A stretch of DNA of 64,000 bases from Epiperipatus broadwayi (GCA_028023455.1 JAQFVV010000043.1:3719483-3783482); one strand, 5' to 3'. Counted from the first letter of the stretch, positions 1 to 11,040 are shown. Numbers and translations: made by a program. Notes: generated by a model not told the origin, from the sequence alone.

Positions 1-690
1 TACAGGTAATGTTTTTATTTAATGTCATTCGTTATTGATGATATTGAACAGGATTGAGTGTGGTTTACCTTAGATTTATATTGTTGTCAGAATTATATGA
101 AACTTTGCTAGATTGTGATTATTATATGTTTTATGGATTCTTAAGATTCAACCTCAAAATTAAATGGAGTTAATAATTCTTATTTAGATGAGTAAATCTG
201 TAAGGAATATTTTATGCCATCGCTCTTATATAATAGTATAATTTTTTAAAAAAAGTTATATAATACACAATAAGGCATCCAAATAATCTAGTTATATTTT
301 TGTTAATAGAGTCTTACTCTAAGAATAAAACTTGCGAATGAATCCAGAAAAGGAGTTTGAGGTGTAATAAATAAGCCCTATGTTGTAAATATCATTTAGG
401 TATGCTAAGAAATAAGTATACTTGTTTCTTTTAAAAGAGTGAAAACTTCGCTAGCATTATTAAGTAAGGTTGATTAATAACTAATTATTTAGTGAAACAA
501 ACTAATTAAGGACAACAATTTAAAAACAGGCAATTATATGTAATAATAAAAATAAAATATGTAATAAATAAAACCAAATTTCATAAAATGTAATTCATCT
601 GATTGAAACAAGTATTAAAAAAAGGTTCTGATGCGATCTTTAAAAACAAGTCACTTCAAATTAATTATCCAGTAAAAGCTCTAATAATTA
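1..690. other. AT-rich spacer
   Basis: I see no gene, RNA or repeat boundary here; it is unique-looking A+T-rich sequence up to the edge of the foldback that begins near 691. Confidence 0.5.
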
Positions 691-1750
691 ATCAATATTA
701 TCCAATATAGATTCACAACCAATTCCTTTAAAAAACTTGTTCTTTATTTAACTATATAAAAATTTACATTCAATAAGCAACGTTTCGACTATTTCTATCC
801 TTATAGTCTTTTTCAAGCCACTAAGAAAAAATACAAACAATATTATCAATAAATAAATAAATAAATACACAAATAAAACGAAAATAAAAAATTAAAATTA
901 CAAATATAAAACAAAATAGAATAAAAAATAAAATAAAATAGAATAAAAAATAAAATAAACATATATATAAAAATATAAAATATTACCTTCCCCAAAAAAA
1001 CCAACAAAAAAACTCTCAAAAAAATAAAAACCCTTTTTATTTATAACTAACAATTAAATTATTTAAATGGATAAAATTCCTCAAACTAGTCATTAATTGT
1101 TAACTTAATCTATCAGTTTTCTATTCATATATGGTTTAAATTCCTTAATGTAGAAATTTTCTTTTAAAAACCTTTCTTTATAATTATTTACAGTTTCTAA
1201 AAGTTCAATACTGATTACAAAATTGAACTTTTAGAAACTGTAAATAATTATAAAGAAAGGTTTTTAAAAGAAAATTTCTACATTAAGGAATTTAAACCAT
1301 ATATGAATAGAAAACTGATAGATTAAGATAACAATTAATGACTAGTTTGGTGAATTTTATCCATTTAAATAATTTAATTGTTAGTTATATATAAAAAGGG
1401 TTTTTATTTTTTTGAGGGTTTTTTTGTTGGGTTTTTTTTGGGGAAGGTAATATTTTATATTTTTATATTTTTATATATATGTTTATTTTATTTTTTATTC
1501 TATTTTATTTTATTTTTTATTCTATTTTGTTTTATATTTGTAATTTTAATTTTTTATTTTCGTTTTATTTGTGTATTTATTTATTTATTTATTGATAATA
1601 TTGTTTGCATTTTTTCTTAGTGGCTTGAAAAAGACTATAAGGATAGAAATAGTCGAAACGTTGCTTATTGAATGTAAATTTTTATATAGTTAAATAAAGA
1701 ACAAGTTTTTTAAAGAAATTGGTTGTGAATCTATATTGGATAATATTGGT
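691..1750. repeat. Giant foldback (inverted repeat with ~520 bp arms)
   Basis: The left arm (691-1209) is nearly the exact reverse complement of the right arm (1222-1750), with a spacer of only 12 bp (1210-1221). Differences are single bases and small indels, so the insertion or fold is young. There is no credible protein; the reading frame at 1378-1620 is low-complexity. Each arm carries a hairpin (GACTAT at 1633-1638 pairing with ATAGTC at 1649-1654) followed directly by GAAACGTTG. This is the same hairpin-GAAA-palindrome order seen in the ribozyme families of this window, but the CTGANGA box is not intact (the right arm reads TTGAAAA). I infer a non-autonomous foldback element. Confidence 0.9.
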
Positions 1751-2105
1751 TTTTATGGACTATATTTTTTAAAGAAAAGAAGAAACATTTTTTTGGGTTT
1801 TAAATTTTCTAATAATTAATATAAGTATACATAAAATTTGTAAAATTATAGTTTTAAGTTGTAGTTGCAAATAAATTAACTAAAACGATTTCAATCTTAA
1901 TTTTCACCTAATTATTAGTAAATAGATAAAATTGGGAAGGGGAGGGGGTTGGAATAAAAGAAAGAATATTATCTAGATAATAGATCACAAGCTTACCTCT
2001 ATTTTTTATTTATTGTCTTTCATTGTCTTCTGCCATGCCAATTTAAAAACATCTTTCTACTAGGAGATCCTGGGTTGTCAACACCCTCAGAAATATCCAC
2101 CACAT
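1751..2105. other. Spacer
   Basis: A+T-rich sequence with nothing recognised; short reading frames on both strands have no family features. Confidence 0.4.
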
Positions 2106-2690
2106 CTAAAACAAAGCAGAACAATGGAAAAAATAAAACAAATGTTATAAAGTATAATTTTACCAGTATAAGGCTAATCTTTAAGAATATTTTAGATTCT
2201 ATTCTGACATTTATTATAAAGCTGATTGTAATCACACATTCTAGCCTGAGAATAATCTAAATATTACCAACATAACAATAGACATCAATTCCAAACTACA
2301 ACTATTTTAAAGCAGAACAATGGAAAAAATAAATATAGAGCATAATTACTTTATCAGGATATGGCTAATCTTTAAGATTATTTTAAATTCTATTCTGATA
2401 TTTATTGTAAGACTGATTCGGGATTCAAAGTCAGACTTTCACATGACCCACTACTCTCAGTGCCATCTCATATTGCTGATCCACCTAATCGGGTCAGCAA
2501 TATGAGATGGCATTGAGAGTAGTAGGTCGTGTGAATATCTGAGTTCGAATCCCGCATATATTACATATATAAATGCAGGTTTAAGCCTGTACAATGTATT
2601 TATAAAACTGATTGTAACCACACATTCTCACCTGAGACTAAACTAAATATTACCAACACATGAATAGACATTAATTCAAAACTACAAATA
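2106..2690 (+). repeat. Two diverged direct copies of a ~200 bp unit
   Basis: Unit 1 (about 2106-2300) and unit 2 (about 2306-2418 plus 2599-2690) share the stretches AAAGCAGAACAATGGAAAAA, GGCTAATCTTTAAGA and CTGATTGTAA with similar spacing. Unit 2 is split by the tRNA-like insertion at 2419-2598. The origin of the unit is unknown. Confidence 0.7.
2419..2598 (+). mobile_element. tRNA-derived family A fragment, inverted dimer
   Basis: The arms 2419-2482 and 2491-2554 are inverted copies of the tRNA-like end of family A. The right arm ends in GAGTTCGAATCCCGC, a near-ideal Pol III box B. Imperfect copies of a target sequence ending in ACTGATT lie at 2402-2418 and 2599-2613, as expected for a retroposed insertion. 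The ribozyme part of family A is absent. Confidence 0.75.
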
Positions 2691-2833
2691 TTTTTAGGTG
2701 CATACTTTTCACTTTCAATATTATTTTTAAAAAATTTAGAAATGGTTCACGATATTTCTAATTTATTCTTGAATTCATTATTTTTTCAATTAAAAACAAT
2801 AATGGCAAAACGTTTATAATTGATGGTGATAAG

Positions 2834-3048
2834 AAATGCTGGCACAAAAAAATGTGTAAATAAACATTTACAATCTTTTAAAAATGAAAACAAGTTTTTA
2901 AGTAAATATTAGATAATATCCCCATTAGGAGAAAGTTGTTAGTCAAAATGTTGGTTTATTATCTAATATTTACTTTTAAAAAAATAGTTCTTTTTGTTTT
3001 TAGAGGATTGCAAATGTGTTTAACTCAGTCTTTATTTTGTGCTGGCAT
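2834..3048. repeat. Foldback with ~95 bp arms
   Basis: The left arm (2834-2929) and right arm (about 2955-3048) are inverted copies, best matched in AAGTAAATATTAGATAATA and its complement, around a loop of about 25 bp. No coding content is seen. It is probably a small non-autonomous element. Confidence 0.75.
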
Positions 3049-3867
3049 TATAATATAAGTGCATAACTTTGTCCATATACAAAATGTTGTTTTCTCCTAT
3101 TATCTACCGCTGGACTAATACTATGTGAAATCTTACTGTCTAACTAACACATATGTACCATTTATTTCCTCCGGAATAGTCAGTCAATCCATAAATATAT
3201 CAACTTTATTATCAATATAAGTATGTTTTGCACTATACAACTTTTACAACTGTATCACAGAGGCTAATTAGAGTAGAATAAGTATTATTATTATCGTAAT
3301 TATGGATAATCCTGAACACTAAGGTTGATTACGAATAATTCTGGACAATAAAATTTATTATATATGTAACCTTAATAATTATATATATCAAAAAAATTAG
3401 TTACTATTAAATATATATAGTCATTATATTTTTTAAAAATATAGAATCCTGTCAAATAATTAATTTATTAATAAAAAATAAATAAATTGACATTTAATTG
3501 CTTAAGATACCTTTGTCTTTCACTTATTGTTAGGAAAACAGAAATCTCTTTTTAAAACTTTTAATAAAAAGTTCTAAGGAAAACATCCTTTTTAAATTTA
3601 TAGGAAAATGAAAAAAGATGGATGGAGGGGGTTAAGTTTTATTATTTAAAAAAAAAGGTTTTTGTTTTCTTAGCAATAATTCAAAGACAAAAGTGTCTGT
3701 AAGCAATTAAATGACTATTTATTTTTTTATTGACAAATTAATTATTAGACAGGATTATATATTTTAAAAAATCTAATGACTATACATATTTGATAGTAAC
3801 TCTAATTTTTTAAAAAATAAATATATATAATTATTGCATTATTGTTATATATATATAATGAATTTTA

Positions 3868-4257
3868 TTGTCAGGAATAACTGATACACTTTTAAAAACT
3901 GCAACAAACATAGCTGGTAGAAAAAAGCAGCAATTGACTAATAAAATTTCTACTGAGACTAGAGAATTTATGAAGAAAAGAAGGAATATGAAGATATACA
4001 AAAATGATGTATTAAAAAGAATTGAATATCTCGAATTTTGTAAAATGGTACGGAAAAGAGTTGAAAATGATATAAGAAAGTATAATTGTGAAATAGCAAG
4101 GAAAGCTGTAGAAGAAAATAAAAGTCTCAAAAATGTTAAACAACATTTTGGTATTGGTAGAAAATTTATATCTGCAATAAGAAAAAAAGATGGAATTATT
4201 ACTAAAAAGAGAGATGACATCATGAAATTGGTAGAAGATTTTTATCAAGAATTATAT
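3868..4257 (+). pseudogene. LINE polyprotein, linker between endonuclease and RT
   Basis: About 125 codons of basic, helical protein precede the RT domain. They include an EFCKMVRKRVENDIRKYN-like stretch and end at LVEDFYQELYN, the usual linker just before RT in such LINEs. The frame opens with TTG, not ATG, because the insertion is truncated. It is interrupted at codon level by the family D element; the protein resumes at 4849. Confidence 0.8.
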
Positions 4258-4431
4258 AATAGTAATAGTAACAAGTCAGATGTCACATGACTTATATATA
4301 GCTTGCACTTACAAATATGTAAAATTAAGAGCGTGCTAATAGCTCTAAACAAGCTTTTTTTGTTTTTTATTTATGATAAATGCTACTACAAGAGAAGGCA
4401 TTCAAATCATTTTTATTTTAAATGGTCCCCA

Positions 4432-4472
4432 TCCCCAGACCGGTTTCGACCTATGGGTCTCTTCAGTGAGGA
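4432..4472 (-). ncRNA. Hammerhead ribozyme motif, family D, left arm
   Basis: Read on the minus strand: stem I 5' side TCCTCA; core CTGAAGA; stem II GACC-CATA-GGTC (four perfect pairs); GAAA; stem III ACC/GGT with the cleavage triplet GTC; then TGGGGA, which pairs back to TCCTCA (one G-U). All invariant core positions are present. Stem III has no loop, so the motif would act best in a dimer, as known for short-stem-III type I hammerheads. Activity is inferred, not shown. Confidence 0.85.
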
Positions 4473-4698
4473 GTTGGGACATTAGATCTAAAAAACCAAC
4501 TCAAGCAAAGCATTCATCTAAAAGATAATTGTTAGAAGAAGATCTGAAACTTTTAGACATCTACATGTCTTTAAAGTCAGCTCTCCAACTGAAAAAATCA
4601 TATGGGACTGAACTTAATTCAGATACTCCATATATTAGTAGGCTTAGCTCTTTAATTTAGCTAAAGCCACAACAGCAAAATAATAATAATGTCCCAAC

Positions 4699-4739
4699 TC
4701 CTCACTGAAGAGATCCATAGGTCGAAACCGGTCTGGGGA
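4699..4739 (+). ncRNA. Hammerhead ribozyme motif, family D, right arm
   Basis: This is the plus-strand mirror of the motif at 4432-4472. Stem II differs by C to T (GATC-CATA-GGTC), turning a C-G into a U-G pair that still forms. Core CTGAAGA, GAAAC, CGGTC and stem I TCCTCA/TGGGGA are intact. Confidence 0.85.
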
Positions 4740-4848
4740 TGGGGACCATTTAAAATAAAAATGATTTGAATGCCTTCTCTTGTAGTAGCATTTATCATAA
4801 ATAAATAAAAAAAGCTTGTTTAGAGCTATTAGCACGCTCTTAATTTTA

Positions 4849-5655
4849 CAAGAATTATATAGTAATAAAGAACAAGTACCTCCTATATCTATTACATCTT
4901 CTGAATTGCCCAGAATTTTAAATGAAGAAGTGAGACATGCAATTAAGTGTATGAAGAAAGGAAAGGCGCCAGGAAATGATGAAATTATAATTGATATATT
5001 AAAAGAAGCAGGTGAAGAAATAGAAACAATTTTAGCAAAGTTGTATACCAAATGTCTAAATGATAAAGATGTACCGGAAGATTGGAAGAATGCAGTAATA
5101 ATATTAATATTTAAAAAAGGTGATAAAGAAGATATTAGAAATTACAGACCTATCAGCCTTTCATCAGTTTTATATAAAATTTTTATCAAGATAATTACAA
5201 CTCGTCTACAGAGAACTTTGGATTTCCACCAACCAAGAGAACAAGCTGGATTTAAAAGTGGTTTTAGTACAATAGATCATATCCAGGTATTGAGAGAAGT
5301 CATAGAAAGGACAAACGAATATGAGTTGTCATTATGTTTTGGATTTGTAGATTATGAAAAGGCATTTGATTCTATACACATTTCTTCAGTGATTAAAGCA
5401 TTGGATCATCAAGGTATAGATCCAAGATATTGTCATATTTTAAAGAATATTTATAAAAATGCAACAGCAACAATTAGATTACATAATGATACTGGAAAAA
5501 TCAATATTGAGAAAGGTGTAAGACAAGGTGACTCCATATCTCCAAAACTCTTTACAGCAGTGCTGCAAGAAGTATTTTGTGGATTAAAATGGGAAACTAA
5601 AGGAGTGAAAGTAAATGAAGAGTATTTAAGTCATTTAGATTTGAAGATGATGTAG
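4849..5655 (+). pseudogene. LINE reverse transcriptase domain
   Basis: This stretch holds the RT core of copy L1. Visible in order: the RNYRPISL motif near 5139, EQAGFKSGFSTIDHI near 5239, the motif A aspartate in FVDYEKAFDSI near 5344, and the motif B GVRQGDSISPKLF near 5515. The catalytic [FY]ADD box should follow at 5640-5653, but a one-base deletion turns it into an out-of-frame F-E-D-D string, and the frame ends in LDLKMM-stop. A second stop (TAA at 5688-5690) follows in the alternative frame. The enzyme would copy LINE RNA at the nick site; this copy cannot. Confidence 0.9.
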
Positions 5656-5690
5656 TTGTTTTTGCAAATAATGCTTCAGAGCTGCAGTAA

Positions 5691-6404
5691 ATGTTGCAGG
5701 AGTTAGCAGATGAAAGTAGAAAAGTAGGACTAAAGATAAATGTTAAAAAGACTAAAGTAATGTTTAATCGATTTGCTCAAAATATGAAAATAAAGATTGA
5801 TTATGAAGAATTAGAAGAAGTTAACAGTTACAAATACCTTGGTCAGATTATTAATACAGATGGAAACATAATGGAGGAAATTAATCATAGAATTAAACTT
5901 GGTTGGAGTGCTTTTGGTAGAAATAACTTGATACTAAAAGGAAATATGCCTATGTGTTTGAAAAGGATGGTTTTTAACAAATGTGTTTTACCAGTTCTTA
6001 CTTATGGATCTGAGACTTGGACACTTAATAGAAGAGCAATACAGAGACTTCAGACCACTCAAAGGAGTATGGAGAGATGTATGTTGGGAGTAACAAGAAG
6101 AGATCGAAAACGCAATGTATGGGTAAGACAACAAACAGGTGTTATTGACCTTATTGAAAAAATTAAAAGATTGAAATGGAGTTGGGCTGGACATATTGCT
6201 AGAAGAGATGATAATAGATGGACAATTGAAATTTTAAACTGGATTCCAAGAGATTGTAAAAGACCCAGAAAGAGACCACATGTGAGATGGATGGATGAAA
6301 TAAGAAAATGTGCAGGGGTGTTGTGGAGAAGAGAAGCTAAAGATCGGAGAAGATGGATTAAACTTGGAGAGACCTTCATCCTGCAGTGGATTGATAATGG
6401 TTGA
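5691..6404 (+). pseudogene. LINE C-terminal region after RT
   Basis: These 237 uninterrupted codons continue the LINE protein: NVKKTKVMFNRF, YKYLGQIINTDG (thumb region), LPVLTYGSETWTL, and the strongly conserved RLKWSWAGHIARR and RPHVRWMDEIRK strings common in animal RTE-like LINE proteins. It ends 14 bp before the target duplication. It is separated from the RT domain by the broken catalytic box. The same region recurs at 30376-31072 (minus), 34044-34310 and elsewhere. Confidence 0.9.
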
Positions 6405-6447
6405 TGATGATGATGATGATTGTCAGGAATTATTCGTAAGTACCATT

Positions 6448-9182
6448 ATTCTTTCAGGATTTCTCATTTAACATTATTTATTAGTGATAAGAAGGCAGTG
6501 AATCAGAAATGTTTTCAATTTCTTAATATTGTGTAAATTTTATGTTGGTCACATTTTAAAGAAGTCAATATTTCTATTTTCTTCACCATCCCCCTCTTGG
6601 TATGTGTGCGTGGTATTCTACTGAAAGCACGGCTTAAAAGAACAAATTTATTTTAGTGTTTTTAAAAAAGTTCTGGACATTTCAAAAGGATTACAACTTG
6701 TGAGAACAAAGCAGCTAATCTGTTTTTATCTTAATTACTTGGATACAGTTAATGGATGTCAACCCATAGAATATTTTGGTGATACTGTCTGTAAATATAT
6801 TTCTAATAGAATTTATTTACAGTGAATTCAATTTTTATCCATCTTTTTTACTTTGTAAAAATGAATCAGCCTAAATTATTTTTAATTCTATATTCCAGTA
6901 TATATTTAATCAACAGATTAAAAAAACCTATCTAAAATGCTTTCACTGTGTCATGGCCAAAAAGCTGAAAACACATGACAACATTCTTTCCATATTAAAC
7001 GTTTAAGATCTTTTGTCACAAGTATAATAATTTTTTTTTATCTGCTTCCATTTCTAATAAATCCAGCATATAAAATCATTATACACAATAAATTCATATT
7101 AAATAGACTATCAAAAACTAACTAGAACACCTTTTTAATCATAATAAAATTTGTTCAAACCCTCAAGTGATTAATAATGCAACTCTTCACAGACATTTTT
7201 TTGAAAATATGGTAACAGAAAAACTTATTAATGTACAGTCATTTATCCCATTTATGAAATGATGTAATATTTTTTACTCACATCAACACAATGAATTCAC
7301 ATTGAGATTTCTAAAACACGAGTTTAAAATTGAAATATATCAAATTCAGAACAAAAACAAATTAACGTAATATTACATATGCACAAAAATTAGATAATAA
7401 AAAATACAATCATATATAACAGAGATGGTCAATCTTTTAGATATTGAAGGCAACTTTTTTGGTGAAAGTGTACCTGAGGGTGACTACATTATTTTTTCAA
7501 GGCTGTGAAGCAGAAACTAGAAAAAAACGTTATTTTTGCCAGAATGAAATACGGAACAGAAAAAAATATCAGTTCAAAGTTCTGTTCTTTTTTAAAATGT
7601 ACTTACAAATTGGTGTTTTTTGTGTGTATAAGAGCGTTTTAGGTATTCAGAAATATTGGTAACATTTTTAGAAGATATGAGCTGAAGATACAAACTATTT
7701 AAGACATTTTATGTGACTACTATTAAATTACTGCAGCTCCCTCTAGTATTACAATTTGTTCATGTCACTTTATAAAATATTTATTAAATTACAATTATTA
7801 AATTACAATATGAAGAGTTTTTAAAAGTCCACAACTTTTTTGTTTTAAAATCAGTTCATTAAAATCCTTGTTTCTCCAGGACAAGTTATTTTCATTTCTC
7901 CTTGGGAAAATGGCAATTAACTATTTCTAAGAATTTTAGCTCTAGTATTACACAAAAATAATTTAATCCTTTTCAGCTTCTTTTAATCTGGGATTATTTT
8001 TGATATCGACAATAACAACAGGTGTCATTTTAAATTAAACTATTTTTAAATGAGAATAATTTTGAATTCTTACTTTTTATTATTTTTTATATTCAAGTCA
8101 GCTCTTAATGTATCACTATAATTTGTCAATGTTCATGTCAGCTTCACAATAAACTTTCAGAGACCTTTAGGCTGAAGTCTTGGCCACCACTGGTATATAA
8201 TGTGCTAAAACTAGCAATAATTCTTATTTCGTCAAAATGTCATTATTCTCATGCCAAAATACTTAATCTTAAGATTATACCAGAAGAATAAAAGTTATAA
8301 CATCATCATGGTTCTACTATCAGCTGTTTGGATCTATCTTGTATGTAAATGTTACATTCATGGCTACCATTTTATAAATATGCCATATTTAAATTTGGTT
8401 ATGTAGTATCAATAATATACATAGTTTAAGAAGATGATCATAAGTATTTAATGACTATTATTAAGAATATTTAAAACCAGGAATTATGACATGAGTTTAT
8501 TAAAAGAGTTTATAAAATAATGATATAAAAGAAATTCATTTCCATAATATTGTATCCTAATTTGCAAATACCTTCATATTACATTAATGTTTAGAGAATA
8601 TGCTACAACATATTGTCAGTGTTACAGAAGAGTAAATAGAATCGTTATTAGAGTAATGGATAGTTATGCACTCATTAAATTGTAAATTGTTTAATTATTC
8701 ATGCGATAGCACTTAAATAACAGAATGATTAAATACAACTAAATTTAATGCAATTAGATCTTGAAATTAAACTAATCAGAGAAAAGAAATAGTATAAAAA
8801 GAATAGCCATAGAATTCAAGATAATTCAAAATTGTTATGAACAAGTAAGACATCTTGTCATGTCAAAACTCAGGTATAAGTTATACACTTTGGTTAATTA
8901 GTAGATCTTAGTATATAAATTAGAATAAAGGGTATTGAAGCATTAATAAATGGTCATGTGATACATGTTATTTTTATTAAAGTGATATTCTCAAACTCCT
9001 TATTTAAATTAGCTGGAATTTTAATATATATATATATAACAACATAGCAGTATACATTGAAGAGAGTTTTCTTTTCAATGGACTGCAAAATTCAAGCTTT
9101 TCTTTATTTAAAAGGGGAGTGTGGCTGAAAGAATATAGCTGTGGGGTGTTTCAAATATTTTATATAGATTTCAGATAGTGTC
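6448..9182. other. Long spacer without recognised features
   Basis: This is 2.7 kb of A+T-rich sequence. Short open frames (for example 7444-7662) show no domain. I see no tRNA-like boxes, long inverted repeats or transposon ends. It could be intronic or intergenic. Confidence 0.45.
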
Positions 9183-9531
9183 ACACATTGTTTTTTTTTC
9201 ATGTGTCAAAGCATTGGCCAGGAAGCTAACCCACAAACCCGGGACAATTGCAGCTGCGCTGACCACTCGACCATCAACGCTTGACTGTTACACATTGATT
9301 TTTTTTTTTCATGTGTCAAAGCATCGGCCAGAAAGCAAACCCACAAATCCAGGACAACTGCTTGTAATCAGCTGCGCTGACCACTCGACATCAACGTTTG
9401 ACTGCTACACATTGTTTTTTTTTTTCATGTGTCAAAGCATCAGCTGGGAAGCGAACCTGCAAACCTGGACAACTGTTTGTAAGGCGGCTGCGCTGACCAT
9501 TCGACCATCAACGCTTGACTGTTACACATTG
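9183..9531 (-). mobile_element. Three tandem copies of tRNA-derived SINE family B
   Basis: Three head-to-tail units of about 108-117 bp are read on the minus strand as a tRNA-like body followed by an A tail (T runs at 9191, 9300 and 9415 on the plus strand). The string CACATTG recurs at every boundary (9183, 9291, 9408, 9525), suggesting one insertion was multiplied by recombination between its target duplications. The apparent protein frame across the array is a by-product of the repeat. Confidence 0.85.
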
Positions 9532-10196
9532 CTTTAACAAATATATATGGATAAATACTGGTACTGCTTACCAAGTTTTATATTTTATTGCATGATATCT
9601 ATATGAAGTATATTTTTTAATATGTTTTACAAGTTGTAATATATATATTTTAATAATTACAAAAATAATTTATTCTAAAAATGACCAATAAATATATAGT
9701 TTTATAATTATAATAAAATGTAAGAATATTTACATAATTATTTTTTAAAACCAGAGTTTGAATTCTTTTTACAAAAGCATAAATAATTTTTTCATTTTCA
9801 AAGATAAAATGTTGAAAGCAATTCATTATTAAAATTATTATAAAAATTTTATTTTTTAACGTATTCAAAAGAGAATTAATGCAATGATACGGAACACAAT
9901 TACGTAGACTGAACAGTTTTTCTGAATATTTGAATTGAATTCCATAATTGATGAATATTTGTGAATATTTGAAAAAAAAATAGGTACTGGGGATAAGCAT
10001 AATATATGTGTTACTATTTTTACACTTCAAATACGATAATTACATTGAAAATATATATTTAAAGACTCTTAATATGCATTTCAATCAACTAAGTCTTTTT
10101 AGCTAGGCTTTGGTAACTAAATGTCCTAACTGGTAACTGCATTGCAACATATTTGTGCAAATTGTAATTCTAAGGCAGTATGTCATTTGTTTATAC
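9532..10196. other. Spacer
   Basis: A+T-rich sequence; a 126-codon minus-strand frame at 9650-10030 is low-complexity and has no recognisable motif. Nothing else is seen. Confidence 0.4.
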
Positions 10197-10707
10197 TAAA
10201 TGTTTTCTGTCATCATCATCATCAACCATTATCAAACCACTGCAGGATGAAGGTCTCTCCAAGTTCAATCCATCTTCTCCGATCTTTAGCTTCTCTTCTC
10301 CACATCATTCCTGCACACTTTCTCATGTCATCCATCCATCTCACATGTGGTCTCTTTCTGAGTCTTCTACAAACTCTTGGTATCCATTTTAAGACTTTAA
10401 TTGTCCATCTATTGTCATCTCTTCAAGAAATATGTTCAGCCCAACTCCACTTCAATCTTTTAATTTTTTCAATGAGGTCAATAACAGCTGTTTGTTCTCT
10501 TACCCATGCATTGCATTTTCGATCTCTTCTTGTTACTCCCAGCATGCATCTCTACATACATATTTGAATGATCTAAAGTCTCTGTATTGCTCTTCTATTA
10601 AGTGTCCAAGTCTCAGATCCATAAGTAAGACTTGGCAAAACATATTTGTTAAAAATCTTCCTTTTCAAACACATAGGCATATTTCCTTTTAGTATCAAGT
10701 TATGTAA
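10197..10707 (-). pseudogene. LINE 3' end, copy L2
   Basis: On the minus strand this matches the C-terminal region and 3' end of copy L1, from the CATCATCAT tail at 10197 to a 5' truncation near 10707. The corresponding conserved strings appear with substitutions. The plus-strand open frames here are antisense shadows. It is a severely 5'-truncated insertion; target duplications are not clear. Confidence 0.85.
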
Positions 10708-10740
10708 TAAAATACATATATTGGAAATCGTATCTTTTTC

Positions 10741-10830
10741 ACATGTGTGTAGTCAAGTGTATTGGTTGCTTGAGATAGAGTGGAGAATGAATAGATTGAA
10801 AAATCCTGAGTTCAAATCCCTCTATTACAT
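10741..10830 (+). mobile_element. tRNA-like fragment of family A
   Basis: The sequence runs from ACATGTGTGTAGTCAAGTG through a GAGATAGAGTGG segment to CTGAGTTCAAATCCCTC, a good Pol III box B. It is the tRNA-like end of family A without its ribozyme part. Confidence 0.65.
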
Positions 10831-10965
10831 TTATGTAAATTGTGCAAACTTATTTTATAAATGCTTTATTTTTAGTCAGCATTTATTCTTATCAATAAAC
10901 ATTCAATAAAGATATAAATGATTATTAATTATTTTATTACCTTCCCCTCTTTTCTTACAAAGCAT

Positions 10966-11040
10966 AAGCTTGTGGTTAAGACCTGTAGAGGTCGCTACTA
11001 TCGCATTTTTACCCGCATATTCTTGAAGTTACAGCCTTAA
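10966..11040 (+). repeat. Family G-like fragment
   Basis: GTGGTTAAGACCTGTAGAGG recurs, inverted and slightly changed, at 24780-24850, and resembles the arms at 14776-15524. Function is unknown. Confidence 0.5.

Larger units (their letters stand above)
4259..4848. mobile_element. Family D ribozyme-bearing inverted dimer
   Basis: This 590 bp insertion in the LINE is flanked by 13 bp duplications CAAGAATTATATA (4246-4258 and 4849-4861). It consists of two inverted arms (about 4318-4490 and 4686-4848) around about 195 bp of unique sequence. Each arm holds a hammerhead ribozyme motif in opposite orientation. The outer ends read AAAATTAAGAGCGTGC and its inverse. No protein is encoded. The structure fits a non-autonomous retroelement moved by reverse transcription; fragments of the family lie at 26395-26460 and 62693-62745. 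Confidence 0.85.
3879..6418 (+). mobile_element. RTE-like LINE, 5'-truncated, copy L1
   Basis: This is the longest continuous LINE copy in the window. It is bounded by 12 bp duplications ATTGTCAGGAAT (3867-3878 and 6419-6430) and ends in a (GAT)n tail, typical of RTE-clade LINEs. The apurinic endonuclease half is missing, so the copy was 5'-truncated at insertion. Later it took a family D insertion at 4259-4848, plus a frameshift and a stop near the catalytic RT box. It is dead, but serves as the reference for the other LINE pieces. The RTE assignment rests on the tail and the general protein pattern, not on a search. Confidence 0.85.
3289..6447. mobile_element. Family E foldback element, copy 1, split by a LINE
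   Basis: This is a long-inverted-repeat element whose second copy lies at 35012-35721. Its ends read like ATGGATAATCC...GACAC and the inverse. The halves 3289-3878 and 6419-6447 are separated by a LINE that duplicated ATTGTCAGGAAT. The centre is near 3600-3640, where the arms meet in T/A-rich sequence. No coding capacity is seen. It resembles a MITE or foldback; the superfamily is unknown. Confidence 0.75.

Noticed and set aside
1378-1620. 80-codon Phe/Ile-rich frame
   Set aside because: T-rich part of a foldback arm; not coding-like.
2020-2235. 71-codon minus-strand frame
   Set aside because: Overlaps a tandem repeat unit, low-complexity hydrophobic sequence, no motif.
4644-5051. 135-codon minus-strand frame spanning element D and the LINE
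   Set aside because: Chance frame crossing an insertion junction.
5988-6379. Minus-strand frames of 68 and 106 codons
   Set aside because: Antisense of the LINE C-terminal region.
9183-9531. CRISPR-like array because of regular direct repeats
   Set aside because: Units are whole SINE copies without short repeats and unique spacers; the genome is eukaryotic.
9178-9537. 119-codon frame with internal repeats
   Set aside because: Arises from the three tandem SINE units; contains no protein-like pattern beyond the repeat.
10142-10692. Plus-strand frames of 70-141 codons
   Set aside because: Antisense shadows of the minus-strand LINE 3' end L2.
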